The notes under the pieces: generated by a model
What the model was told of the DNA's origin: nothing
Database searches by the model: none
What the model saw: the letters and a program-made list of their open reading frames with translations, nothing else
Position numbers and translations under genes: made by a program
Shown here: positions 34,265 to 41,205 of the stretch, one piece after another
Position numbering within the stretch: position 1 is the first letter of the stretch
Layout of the letters: the number at the start of each line of letters is the position of its first letter
From: Phycisphaerales bacterium UBA854
Lineage (GTDB): Bacteria > Planctomycetota > Phycisphaerae > Phycisphaerales > SM1A02
DNA: 41,205 nt
Assembly (NCBI GenBank): GCA_002295885.1
Contig: DBGM01000052.1
Location: forward strand, 1 to 41,205
Reading direction: 5' to 3'

Positions 34265-34818
34265 ACCGACGCGCGTTCAACCTGGTCGAAGTGATGATCG
34301 CCACGACGCTGACCGCCGTGCTGCTGGTGGCGGTGATGGTGTCGCTCCGGGCGTCCTTTCACGCGTACCGCGAGACCACCGAGTCGGCTTCGACCGCGGT
34401 GGTGGGCCGCATCGTCATGGAACGCCTGCAGGCTCTCATCCGCAACGGCATCGATTTCGCACCGTATCCCGGCACCCTGTCCGACGCGGTGGTGGAAAGC
34501 GATGCGCTGGAGATCCAGCGGCCGGACGGGACGTGGGTCGTGATCCGCTGGAACCCCGCCACGGGGACCCTGCACTGGGAGGACGACGGAGCGGATTGGA
34601 CCCTGCTCGAAGGTGTCACCCAGCGGCCGGCGGGTGCGGCTTCGAACGTGTCGCCCTTCGCCCTCGAGTTCCACCGGGGCCGGCATCTGCATCGGGCCAC
34701 GATCGATCTCTGTGTGATACCCGATGACATCCGAGGACTGGACATCGAGGGCGTCGGTTCGCCGGAGCTGCGCCTGATCGGCTCGGTGATGCCGCGGAAC
34801 ATGGCCTGGAAACCGTAG
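34261..34818 (+). CDS. type IV pseudopilin (PilW/GspJ-like), apparent CTG start
   Basis: The 185-residue prepilin has leader NRRA and cleavage site A|FNLVEVMIA, followed by the hydrophobic helix (about 6-28). No ATG, GTG or TTG lies between the previous stop and the prepilin site. A perfect Shine-Dalgarno is spaced for CTG 34261, which overlaps the previous stop as CTGA. The first ATG (within VEVMIA) would destroy the prepilin signal. Ala instead of Gly at -1 of the cleavage site is uncommon but allowed. The body resembles PilW/GspJ minor pilins. A sequencing error removing an A/G start is the main alternative. Confidence 0.78.
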   Translation: MNRRAFNLVEVMIATTLTAVLLVAVMVSLRASFHAYRETTESASTAVVGRIVMERLQALIRNGIDFAPYPGTLSDAVVESDALEIQRPDGTWVVIRWNPATGTLHWEDDGADWTLLEGVTQRPAGAASNVSPFALEFHRGRHLHRATIDLCVIPDDIRGLDIEGVGSPELRLIGSVMPRNMAWKP

Positions 34819-34839
34819 GCCGCCGGGCCGACTCCCGGA

Positions 34840-34845
34840 TACCAT
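34840..34845 (+). promoter_or_regulatory. putative -10 element, leaderless spacing, QueD-like gene
   Basis: TACCAT ends 6 nt before ATG 34852, within the 33-bp gap after the pilus operon. There is no ribosome-binding site and no clear -35. Confidence 0.35.
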
Positions 34846-34851
34846 CCGGTC

Positions 34852-35265
34852 ATGCGAACCGACTTCCAATCCCGCATCGCCGTGCAGCGGCGGTTCCGAG
34901 CCCGGCACGCCGTCGTCATCGAGGGTGTGGAGGAGGAGCTTCACGAGCACGACTGGCATGTGCAGGTCGAGGTCAGCGGGGCACTGGACGAGGAAGGGCT
35001 CCTCATCGACTTCCATCTGCTCGAGCGGGTGCTCGACGACGTCCTGCGTCCCTTCGTGGACGGCTGCTTCAACGGCACGCCGCCGTTCGACACCCTCAAT
35101 CCTTCGGCGGAGTCGATCGCCCGGCACATCATCGAGACCATCGTCCACGAGGCGCTGCCCGCTTCCGCCCGCCGTCGCATCGAATGGGGACGGGCCACCA
35201 TCGAAGAGGCGCCCGGTTGCCACGCAACCTGTTTCGCCGTCGCGGCGGAGGAGAAGACGGAATGA
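34852..35265 (+). CDS. 6-pyruvoyl-tetrahydropterin synthase / QueD-family protein
   Basis: The 137-residue protein of the T-fold pterin synthase family has zinc-ligand histidines His19, His31 and His33 (ARHAV and HEHDWH). It also has the GLLIDFHLLERVLDDVL segment (49-65), NPSAESIARHI (83-93) and a C-terminal Glu near 118. QueD makes 6-carboxytetrahydropterin for queuosine/7-deazaguanine. The catalytic Cys normally found a few residues before HGH is missing: the segment reads EGVEEELHEH. The reaction may therefore differ or another residue may serve. It overlaps glmM by ATGA (35262-35265), an unexpected partner. Confidence 0.8.
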   Translation: MRTDFQSRIAVQRRFRARHAVVIEGVEEELHEHDWHVQVEVSGALDEEGLLIDFHLLERVLDDVLRPFVDGCFNGTPPFDTLNPSAESIARHIIETIVHEALPASARRRIEWGRATIEEAPGCHATCFAVAAEEKTE

Positions 35266-36662
35266 CTGGACAGGCTCCGCTGATGCTTTCGGTTTCCGGT
35301 GCCCGCGGCATCGTCGGGGAGACGATGACGCCGGAGATCGCGGCCAGATTCGCATGGGCCTTCGGGACCAGGCTGGTCGTGGATCGTGAGACGCCTCCCA
35401 CGGTGTGTCTGGGGCGCGACAGTCGCGCATCTGGTGCGGCGCTGGCCCAGGGGGCGGCCAACGGACTGATGGCCGCGGGGTGCGACGTGATCGATCTTGG
35501 CGTCGTCGCCACCCCCACGACCGGACTGATGGTCACCGCCACGGCGTCGGCCGGCGGCATCATGATCACCGCTTCGCACAACCCCAATCCGTGGAACGGA
35601 CTGAAGTGCATCGACGGGGGCGGGTCCGCTCCGCCGGCGGCGGACGCCGCGGCGGTCATCGACGCCTTCCACGCCGCCGGAGAATCGCTGCCGGACATCG
35701 ATCCGGATCGATTCATGGCCATGGAGTCGCGTGGAGACGACACGCACATCGCGCGCGTCCTCGGTCAGGTGGATCCCGTACCCATCCGGGATCGCGGCTT
35801 CAGCGTGGTCCTCGATTCGGTGAACGGAGCGGGGTGCCGCAGCGGCCTGAAGCTGCTGGAGCTGCTCGGCTGCGACGTCCTGCATCTGAACGGCGATCCC
35901 ACCGGGGAGTTCGCCCATACGCCCGAACCCAAGGAAACCAATCTCGGCACGCTGATGGAAGTGACCGCGGAGTCCGACGCGGTGCTCGGTTTCGCCCAGG
36001 ATCCCGATGCGGACCGGCTCGCCATCGTCGACGGCGACGGCCGGTACATCGGGGAGGAATACACGCTCGCTCTGGCGACGGACTACATCCTGCGCCGCCA
36101 CGATCCGGCGGCGGGGCCTCCGGTGGTCGCCGCCAATCTCTCCACCAGTCGCATGGTCGACGATCTGGCCGCCCGGTGGGGAGGTCGAGTCGTCCGCTCG
36201 GCCGTCGGCGAGGCGAACGTCGTGGAAGCAATGCGGAGCACGGGTGCGGTCATCGGCGGGGAGGGCAACGGCGGGGTGATTCATCCCGGGGTGTGCTTCA
36301 TCCGCGACAGCCTCGGAGCCATGGCGATGGTGCTGGCCTCGATGGCCGAGGCCGGTGCTTCGCTGGCCGAACTCGTCGGTGCGATCCCCTCGTATGCGAT
36401 GGTCAAGCGATCCTGTTCGCTGCCGGGCTCGGGGGGGAGCGAAGCGGTGGCGCCGGTGCTGGAACGGGTCCGGTCGCACTTCAGCGAGGCGACGATCGAC
36501 GCCAGCGACGGCGTCCGGATCGACATCGAGGATCGATGGGTCCACGTCCGAGCCAGCAATACCGAGCCGATCGCACGGATCATCGCCGAGGCGCCGCGGG
36601 CAGAGCAGGCCGAGGAGCTGATCGCCACCGTGTCCGAACTTGCCGGTTGGACGCTCGACTAG
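35262..36662 (+). CDS. glmM: phosphoglucosamine mutase-like phosphohexomutase, archaeal-type motifs
   Basis: The 466-residue enzyme of the alpha-D-phosphohexomutase family interconverts 6- and 1-phosphates of a hexose(amine). It has phosphoserine Ser105 in TASHNP, the Mg loop DPDADR (247-252), the sugar-binding loop GGEGNGG (332-338) and the phosphate loop RASNTEPIAR (430-439). GGEGNGG and SNTEP are typical of archaeal-type GlmM rather than of E. coli GlmM (EQSGH, SGTEP). It would supply GlcN-1-P for UDP-GlcNAc, feeding peptidoglycan and lipid A. It could instead be a phosphomannomutase. It overlaps the convergent Nudix gene by 4 bp at the stops. Confidence 0.85.
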   Translation: MTGQAPLMLSVSGARGIVGETMTPEIAARFAWAFGTRLVVDRETPPTVCLGRDSRASGAALAQGAANGLMAAGCDVIDLGVVATPTTGLMVTATASAGGIMITASHNPNPWNGLKCIDGGGSAPPAADAAAVIDAFHAAGESLPDIDPDRFMAMESRGDDTHIARVLGQVDPVPIRDRGFSVVLDSVNGAGCRSGLKLLELLGCDVLHLNGDPTGEFAHTPEPKETNLGTLMEVTAESDAVLGFAQDPDADRLAIVDGDGRYIGEEYTLALATDYILRRHDPAAGPPVVAANLSTSRMVDDLAARWGGRVVRSAVGEANVVEAMRSTGAVIGGEGNGGVIHPGVCFIRDSLGAMAMVLASMAEAGASLAELVGAIPSYAMVKRSCSLPGSGGSEAVAPVLERVRSHFSEATIDASDGVRIDIEDRWVHVRASNTEPIARIIAEAPRAEQAEELIATVSELAGWTLD

Positions 36663-37204
36663 GACTTGGGTTCGTGCACGGTTGTGTCGTACGGGGACGA
36701 ACTGCAGTCGATGTGGGCGACGAAGATGTCGTCCTGGTGCGCCCGCACCATGGGCCAGAGGACCGTCCGGTCCGATTCGGGCAGATCGAGCTGGTCGATG
36801 TCCTCCGGAGCGATCCATTCCAGGATCCCCTCCTCGAACTCGTAGACGGGAATCTCGTCCGGGTGGATCACTCGGGTGATCCGGAAGCAGAACAGCAGCC
36901 AGTGTCCGGTTCCCTCGTACCCGGCTTCGGAGATCATTCCGATGAACTTGATGTCGGCCGGATCGATGTCGAGCCCGGCCTCCTCTTGAACCTCCCGGCG
37001 AGCGCAGGCGTGCGGACTCTCGCCGATGCCGATCTCCAGCTTGCCTCCGATGGGGGAGTACATGTCCGCGTTGGGCTGCTTGCGACGGTGCAGCATGAGC
37101 AGTCTTCCGTTCGGATCCTCGAGGTAGCAGAGGACCGCGATGCGGTAGGGTAACTGGTTCGCGTCAGCATTCAGCACGGTTGAAGGATCGAGTGGTTGTG
37201 ACAT
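36659..37204 (-). CDS. Nudix hydrolase
   Basis: The 181-residue protein has the Nudix box variant GGKLE...GESP...REVQEEAGL (residues 53-78) that binds Mg and cleaves nucleoside diphosphate-linked substrates. The box is two residues longer than the strict consensus, as in several MutT-like 8-oxo-dGTPase relatives. The substrate cannot be named. The start MSQPLDPS (37202-37204) overlaps the pdxJ stop by one base (TGATG), so it is translated from the pdxJ transcript. The stop overlaps the stop of convergent glmM. Confidence 0.88.
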   Translation of the reverse strand: MSQPLDPSTVLNADANQLPYRIAVLCYLEDPNGRLLMLHRRKQPNADMYSPIGGKLEIGIGESPHACARREVQEEAGLDIDPADIKFIGMISEAGYEGTGHWLLFCFRITRVIHPDEIPVYEFEEGILEWIAPEDIDQLDLPESDRTVLWPMVRAHQDDIFVAHIDCSSSPYDTTVHEPKS

Positions 37205-37941
37205 CAGTGGTTTGCTCCCGCGTGGCTGATGATCGCATGCATCTCGGCGACGGCGGCTCCGAATCCGGTGAAGATCGACCGACTCACGATGCTGTGTCCA
37301 ATGTGGAGTTCGTCCAGACCATCGAGCGCCGCGACAGGAGCCACGTTTCGGTAGTTGAGGGCGTGCCCAGCATTGAACCGCATGCCCGCCGCGAGGACCG
37401 CACGGCCGGCGGCGGCCACGGTCTCCAATGCGGCCTCGATCGCGGGGTCGTCCCCCGATGCGTGGGCGTGGGCCCAGGGGCCGGTGTGGATTTCGCAGAC
37501 GGCGAAGCCGCATTCGGCCGCGGCCGCGACCTGCTCCGGCTCGGCGTCGATGAACGCGCTGACGGGGATGCCGCCATCGTTCAGCCGCCGTACGACATCC
37601 GCGAGGTGCTGTCGGTTGCCGGCGACGTCCAGGCCGCCTTCCGTGGTGATCTCCAGTCGGCCCTCTGGCACCAGCATGGCCATGCAGGGCGTGGTCTCCA
37701 GCGCGATCCCGACCATCTCGTCGGTGGCCGCCATCTCGAGGTTGAGCCGTTCGGCGACCCCTTTCAGACGTCGGAGGTCATGGTCCTGGATGTGCCGGCG
37801 ATCCTCGCGAAGATGGACGGTGATGCCGGCCGCCCCGGCCTTCTGGGCGTCGATGGCCGCCTGCAGGGGGTCCGGCTCGTCGATTCGACGGGCCTGCCGG
37901 ACGGTGGCGACATGGTCGATGTTCACGCAGAGCTTGGCCAT
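37204..37941 (-). CDS. pdxJ: pyridoxine 5'-phosphate synthase PdxJ
   Basis: Condenses 1-deoxyxylulose 5-phosphate with 3-amino-2-oxopropyl phosphate to pyridoxine 5'-phosphate (vitamin B6). The 245-residue TIM barrel shows MAKLCVNIDHVATVRQAR at the start, GAAGITVHLREDRRHIQD (51-68 or so), MVPEGR-like LVPEGR, FIDAEP and ELHIGHSIVSR near the C-terminus. All are family signatures. The start is ATG 37941; a 15-residue upstream extension is not needed. It is divergent from phoU across 107 bp containing a palindromic TATACT element and is followed by the Nudix gene. Confidence 0.96.
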   Translation of the reverse strand: MAKLCVNIDHVATVRQARRIDEPDPLQAAIDAQKAGAAGITVHLREDRRHIQDHDLRRLKGVAERLNLEMAATDEMVGIALETTPCMAMLVPEGRLEITTEGGLDVAGNRQHLADVVRRLNDGGIPVSAFIDAEPEQVAAAAECGFAVCEIHTGPWAHAHASGDDPAIEAALETVAAAGRAVLAAGMRFNAGHALNYRNVAPVAALDGLDELHIGHSIVSRSIFTGFGAAVAEMHAIISHAGANH

Positions 37942-38005
37942 CGATCGAAACCTCGTGCGACGCGGAAGGGGGTGATGATCTCCCACATGCCGGTAGTGGG
38001 GGGCA

Positions 38006-38017
38006 GGAGTATACTCC
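38006..38017. promoter_or_regulatory. palindromic GGAGTATACTCC, candidate bidirectional -10
   Basis: This perfect 12-bp palindrome contains TATACT on both strands (5/6 match to the -10 consensus each way). It lies between divergent pdxJ and phoU, 33 nt before the phoU ATG and about 66 nt before the pdxJ ATG. -35 boxes are poor on both sides. It could also be an operator. Confidence 0.45.
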
Positions 38018-38048
38018 CTCGGGGCATTCGACCGATGCAGGTTCTTGC

Positions 38049-38726
38049 ATGAACGACTTTGAACGCAAGCATTCGCAGTTGCACGACGATCTTCTCACCC
38101 AGGGGGAGCGGGTGGTCGAGATGGCCCTTCAGGCCTGTATCGCCTTTTTCGAGCGGGACGAGACCAAGGCGGCCACGGTCATCGAGCAGGACACCCTGAT
38201 CGATCAGGTGGACGTCGACATCGAGCGGGCCTCCATCAAGCTCCTGCTCCTGCGCCCCGGAACGGAATACGATCTCCGCTCCGTCCTGACCATCGTCAAG
38301 ATCAACAACGAACTGGAACGCATCGCCGATGGCGCGGTCTCCGTCGCCGAGCATCTGCCTCCCGAGGAGGTGCAGCCGGCGATCATCGGCACGTACAAGG
38401 TGATGGCCAACAGCGTGATCGGAATGATCCGCGATGCCAACCAGGCGATGCGCAGTCGCGACACCGAACTCGCCCAGCGGGTGCTTGCATTTGACGACAC
38501 CGTGGATCAGTTCAAGCTGCAACTGATGGAGGACGCCCAGCGAAAGCTCGCCTCCGGTGAGTACGAGGTGCCCGTGGCGATGAGCCTGCTCGACTTCACC
38601 CGGGTCCTCGAACGGATGGCCGACCACTGCACCAACATCTGCGAACAGCTGATCTACCTGGAGACGGGCAAGGTGGTCCGACATCTCTCGTCGGGGTGGT
38701 CCCAACCGTCCCTGCCGGATTCCTGA
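38049..38726 (+). CDS. phoU: PhoU-family phosphate-signalling protein
   Basis: The 225-residue all-helical protein has two three-helix PhoU repeats. Each holds the metal-binding ExxxD-type motif: NNELERIAD (86-94) and the second VLERMADH (about 188-195). PhoU restrains the PhoR kinase and Pst phosphate transport. No pst or phoBR genes are in the window. It is followed 7 bp later by the UDP-sugar pyrophosphorylase, so the two are probably cotranscribed. Confidence 0.94.
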   Translation: MNDFERKHSQLHDDLLTQGERVVEMALQACIAFFERDETKAATVIEQDTLIDQVDVDIERASIKLLLLRPGTEYDLRSVLTIVKINNELERIADGAVSVAEHLPPEEVQPAIIGTYKVMANSVIGMIRDANQAMRSRDTELAQRVLAFDDTVDQFKLQLMEDAQRKLASGEYEVPVAMSLLDFTRVLERMADHCTNICEQLIYLETGKVVRHLSSGWSQPSLPDS

Positions 38727-38733
38727 GCGGCCC

Positions 38734-40140
38734 ATGAGCAATCGACTGGCGAAGATCCGAGAACTCCTCGATGCGCACGAGCAGTCCCATCTGCTCGCGG
38801 ACTGGGATCGCCTCGACGAAGCGGGGCGGGACGGTCTGCTGAACCAGCTGCAGCTGTTGCCGTGGGAGACGGTCGACGTGGTCCGCGACTCGATCCGGCA
38901 CCGGGTCGAATCCAATCCGCCGCCCTCCGATCTGGAGCCGCCCCACACCTGCGGTCCGACCGACGGGGACTTCTTCGCCCGCGGTGCCGAGGTCGTCGCG
39001 GACGGTCGGGTGGCGGCGTTCACGGTCGCGGGAGGGCAGGGCACCCGCCTCGGATGGAACGGACCCAAGGGGACCTATCCGGCGACTCCCATCAGCGGCA
39101 AGCCGCTGTTCGCGATCTTTGCCGAGCAGCTTCGGGCCGCACAGCGACGCTACGGCGTGATCATCCCGTGGTACATCATGACGAGCCCCCTCAACGACGC
39201 CGCCACGCGGGCCTTCTTCCTGGACAACAAGTGCTTCGGTCTGCACCGCAGCAACATCATGATGTTTCCCCAGGGGACCATGCCCAGCTTCGACGCCCGA
39301 ACGGGCGACCTGATGCTGGCCGGTCCCGGTGTGGTCGCGGAGAGTCCGGACGGACACGGCGGTGCGCTGGATGCGATGGCCCGCAGCGGGGCCCTGGCGG
39401 ACATGGAGTCACGGGGGATCACCGTCGTGAGTGCATTCCAGGTCGACAACCCCCTCGTGCGGGTGATCGACGAGTGCTTCGTGGGCATGCACGAGAGCAA
39501 CGAGCATTCCTCGGCGGAGGTCTCCAGCAAGATGGTGGCGAAGGAGCATCCCACGGAGCCGGTGGGCGTGTTCTGTCGGGTGGATGGTCGTACGCATGTC
39601 TTGGAGTACTCCGATCTGCCGCCGGAGCTGGCCGACGCCCGGAACGAGGACGGATCCCTCCGATTCGGAGCCGCCAGCATCGCCGTCCATCTCTATTCGG
39701 TTCCGTTCGTCTCTCGTCTCACCGGGCCCGAGGGGACACCGCTTCCCTGGCACCGTGCCCTCAAGAAATCGCCGCGATGGGATCCCGCGGCCGGCACGCT
39801 GGTCGAGCCGTCGGAGCCCAATGTCATCAAGCTCGAGCGGTTCATCTTCGACATCATTCCCCGGGCGGAACGCTCAGCCATCCTGGGGACGGAACGTGCC
39901 CACGAGTTCGCCCCGATCAAGAATGCGACCGGTTCGGACTCGATCCGGACCTCGCAGCAGATCCAGAGCGATCTGTACGGTGAATGGCTGGAGGGCCGGG
40001 GCGTCGAGATCCCGAGGGACGAGGCCGGTCGGGTCGACGCCCGGCTCGAGATCGGACCGTTGACCGCCATGCGACCCGACGATCTCGCCGGACTCGAGCT
40101 CCCCCGGGCGGTCGAGCCCGGCGGCTCGCTTCTGCTGTGA
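38734..40140 (+). CDS. eukaryote-type UDP-sugar (UDP-GlcNAc) pyrophosphorylase
   Basis: The 468-residue protein of the UDPGP type 1 family (UAP1/QRI1-like) transfers UMP from UTP to a sugar 1-phosphate. Visible motifs are the uridine-binding loop VAGGQGTRLGWNGPKG (98-113), IPWYIMTSP, the AFQVDNPLV segment and the C-terminal EFAPIKNATGSDS with its conserved Lys. It lacks a left-handed helix acetyltransferase domain, so it is not GlmU. The Asp-Asn of DNPL and overall length fit UDP-GlcNAc pyrophosphorylase; UDP-Glc or UDP-Gal use is possible. With the nearby GlmM it could form an alternative UDP-GlcNAc route (inference). It lies downstream of phoU. Confidence 0.87.
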   Translation: MSNRLAKIRELLDAHEQSHLLADWDRLDEAGRDGLLNQLQLLPWETVDVVRDSIRHRVESNPPPSDLEPPHTCGPTDGDFFARGAEVVADGRVAAFTVAGGQGTRLGWNGPKGTYPATPISGKPLFAIFAEQLRAAQRRYGVIIPWYIMTSPLNDAATRAFFLDNKCFGLHRSNIMMFPQGTMPSFDARTGDLMLAGPGVVAESPDGHGGALDAMARSGALADMESRGITVVSAFQVDNPLVRVIDECFVGMHESNEHSSAEVSSKMVAKEHPTEPVGVFCRVDGRTHVLEYSDLPPELADARNEDGSLRFGAASIAVHLYSVPFVSRLTGPEGTPLPWHRALKKSPRWDPAAGTLVEPSEPNVIKLERFIFDIIPRAERSAILGTERAHEFAPIKNATGSDSIRTSQQIQSDLYGEWLEGRGVEIPRDEAGRVDARLEIGPLTAMRPDDLAGLELPRAVEPGGSLLL

Positions 40141-40144
40141 CCGC

Positions 40145-40150
40145 TACACT
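40145..40150 (+). promoter_or_regulatory. putative -10 element, leaderless spacing, first DedA gene
   Basis: TACACT ends 6 nt before ATG 40157. The 15-bp block TACACTGGCCGCATG is near identical to TAGAGTGGCCGCATG before 28356. No ribosome-binding site is visible. Confidence 0.4.
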
Positions 40151-40156
40151 GGCCGC

Positions 40157-40942
40157 ATGATCTCTCGCCAGACCCTTCTGAAGCCGCGTTCGCTGCTCGT
40201 CATCCTCGGCGTGGTGGCGATCCTCGTCTGCATGTGGTTCGTCATGCGGGCGTGGCACGCCGAATCGCATCAGGTCGAGATGTACGTACGGGGGGCGCTG
40301 GCCGACTACGGTCCGCTGCTGCTCTTCCTGCTGCTGATGGCCTCGGGTGTGGGTGTCTCCCTCGGAGAGGATGTCTTCATCATCCCGGCGGGGTACCTCA
40401 TGGGGCAGGGGATCATGCCCGTGGGCTGGACCATTCTCGCGGCCTACCTCGGGGTGATCATGGCGGACACCCTGTGGCTGCTGGTCTGCAAGACCTTGTC
40501 GCGCCGGATCCTGAACATCCGGATGTTCCGGCGACTCATGCATCCACGTCGCATCCTCGAGATCAAGTACCAGTTCGAGCAGTACGGAGTCTGGGTGATC
40601 GTGATCAGCCGGTTCATTCCCGCCAGCCGGACCACGGTGATCACCGCCGCCGGCATCGCCAAGATGAGCACCTGGAAGTTCCTCCTGGCCGAGACGATCA
40701 GCGCGATTCCGACCGTGGTGTGTCAGTTGGGCATCGGCTGGTTGGCGGCCAAGGCCATCGGAACCGGACCCGAGGCCCGGCACATCCGGCTGGCCATCAC
40801 CATCGGCCTGGGAGTGCTGCTGGTGGTTGGACTCATCTGGTGGTGGCGCCGTTCCCGTCGGGCCGAGGGCCCCCGGCCCCGTGCGAAGATGTCGTGGCTC
40901 CTCGAAGCAACCGGTCGTCGCGCTCCCTCGCAGGAGCACTGA
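40157..40942 (+). CDS. DedA-family membrane protein, first copy
   Basis: The 261-residue polytopic inner-membrane protein belongs to the DedA/SNARE-associated family, which is implicated in flipping undecaprenyl phosphate or other lipids and in proton-motive-force homeostasis. The residues known to matter in E. coli members are present: Glu71 (GED), Asp104 (MADT), and Arg152 and Arg158 in SRFIPASRT. There is an N-terminal membrane anchor (about 11-31), the re-entrant/helical core (about 52-200) and a C-terminal helix (about 211-230) with a basic tail. A second DedA gene follows after 6 bp. Confidence 0.88.
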   Translation: MISRQTLLKPRSLLVILGVVAILVCMWFVMRAWHAESHQVEMYVRGALADYGPLLLFLLLMASGVGVSLGEDVFIIPAGYLMGQGIMPVGWTILAAYLGVIMADTLWLLVCKTLSRRILNIRMFRRLMHPRRILEIKYQFEQYGVWVIVISRFIPASRTTVITAAGIAKMSTWKFLLAETISAIPTVVCQLGIGWLAAKAIGTGPEARHIRLAITIGLGVLLVVGLIWWWRRSRRAEGPRPRAKMSWLLEATGRRAPSQEH

Positions 40943-40948
40943 TCCCGC

Positions 40949-41205
40949 ATGCTGGAACTGCTGCACCAATACGGGCCGGTCTACGGACCCTTCATCCAAT
41001 TCCTGCTGCTGATGTGCAGCGGCGTCGGCATCGCCATCGGCGAGGACGTCGTCAACATCCCCGCGGGCATCCTCGTCGCCGAAGGCGACATGGTCCTCTG
41101 GTCGGCCCTGCTGGCGGGCTACCTCGGCGTGGTCTGCAGTGACTGCCTGTGGTTCCTCATCGTCTCCCGCTTCGGAGTGCATCTGTTCCGGATCAAGTGG
41201 TTCAA
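40949..41205 (+). CDS. DedA-family membrane protein, second copy (truncated by window end)
   Basis: The first 85 residues are visible. They align with residues 45-130 of the preceding DedA protein: YGPVYGPFIQFLLLM matches YGPLLLFLLLM, GVGIAIGEDVVNIPAG matches GVGVSLGEDVFIIPAG, and AGYLGVVCSDCLWFL matches AAYLGVIMADTLWLL. The N-terminal anchor of the first copy is missing. The Glu of GED and the Asp of CSD are kept. It starts at ATG 40949, 6 bp after the first copy, so it is a tandem duplicate. The rest lies beyond the window. Confidence 0.85.
   Translation, partial: MLELLHQYGPVYGPFIQFLLLMCSGVGIAIGEDVVNIPAGILVAEGDMVLWSALLAGYLGVVCSDCLWFLIVSRFGVHLFRIKWF

Noticed and set aside
34286..34294. ATG inside VEVMIA as start of the PilW-like pseudopilin
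   Set aside because: It would remove the leader and cleavage site that define a prepilin.

Overview
The window is GC-rich, densely packed chromosome from a Gram-negative bacterium with lipid A and a BamA-type outer membrane. Several traits point to a planctomycete, probably of the Phycisphaerae type: an LpxC-FabZ fusion, a short RpoD-like sigma factor, an ExbB/ExbD operon with very large periplasmic repeat proteins, a giant PQQ-propeller protein and a calcium-loop pilin-like protein. The taxonomic placement is inference from gene content. There is no sign of phage, transposon, CRISPR or recent transfer; this is housekeeping and envelope DNA.

Layout. (1) 1-387 is the tail of an NmrA/SDR-like protein. 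(2) 391-5327 (minus) reads tRNA-Leu, class II DAHP synthase, a ketosynthase-like protein that has lost its catalytic histidines, an intact FabF and PanC. (3) 5417-5983 is a DoxX-family membrane protein. (4) 6098-12386 is a six-gene block whose genes mostly overlap at stop/start: a membrane-anchored von Willebrand A protein, a secreted helical protein, ExbB, two ExbD and an 823-residue repeat protein. It looks like an energised envelope machine with the vWA protein where TonB/TolA would normally be. (5) 12390-15637 holds a sigma-70 factor, a 460-bp upstream region rich in CCGGA repeats, a UVR-motif protein and GcvT. (6) 15638-23868 is outer-membrane biogenesis: a divergent LpxD paralogue, then bamA, two skp/ompH genes, lpxD, lpxC-fabZ and lpxA. 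(7) 23875-28269 (minus) holds a giant PQQ-repeat protein and a very acidic 99-residue protein. (8) 28356-34818 holds a LEA14-like lipoprotein and a type IV pilus/type II secretion-like set: PilT-like ATPase, PilC, two pseudopilins and a large PilX-like protein. (9) 34852-41205 holds a QueD-like protein, GlmM, a Nudix hydrolase, PdxJ, PhoU, a eukaryote-type UDP-sugar pyrophosphorylase and two DedA proteins.

Two architectural themes recur. All five convergent gene junctions have between 6 bp of spacing and 4 bp of overlap, leaving no room for ordinary terminators. Several genes carry a TANNNT hexamer 5-9 nt before the start codon with no ribosome-binding site, the signature of leaderless transcripts. 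Paralogue pairs are common: two ketosynthases, two ExbD, two Skp, two LpxD and two DedA.

I found no single clearly new system. The best candidates for something undescribed are the vWA-ExbBD operon, the ketosynthase pair, the EF-hand pilin-like protein with its CTG-initiated neighbour, and the leaderless-promoter pattern.
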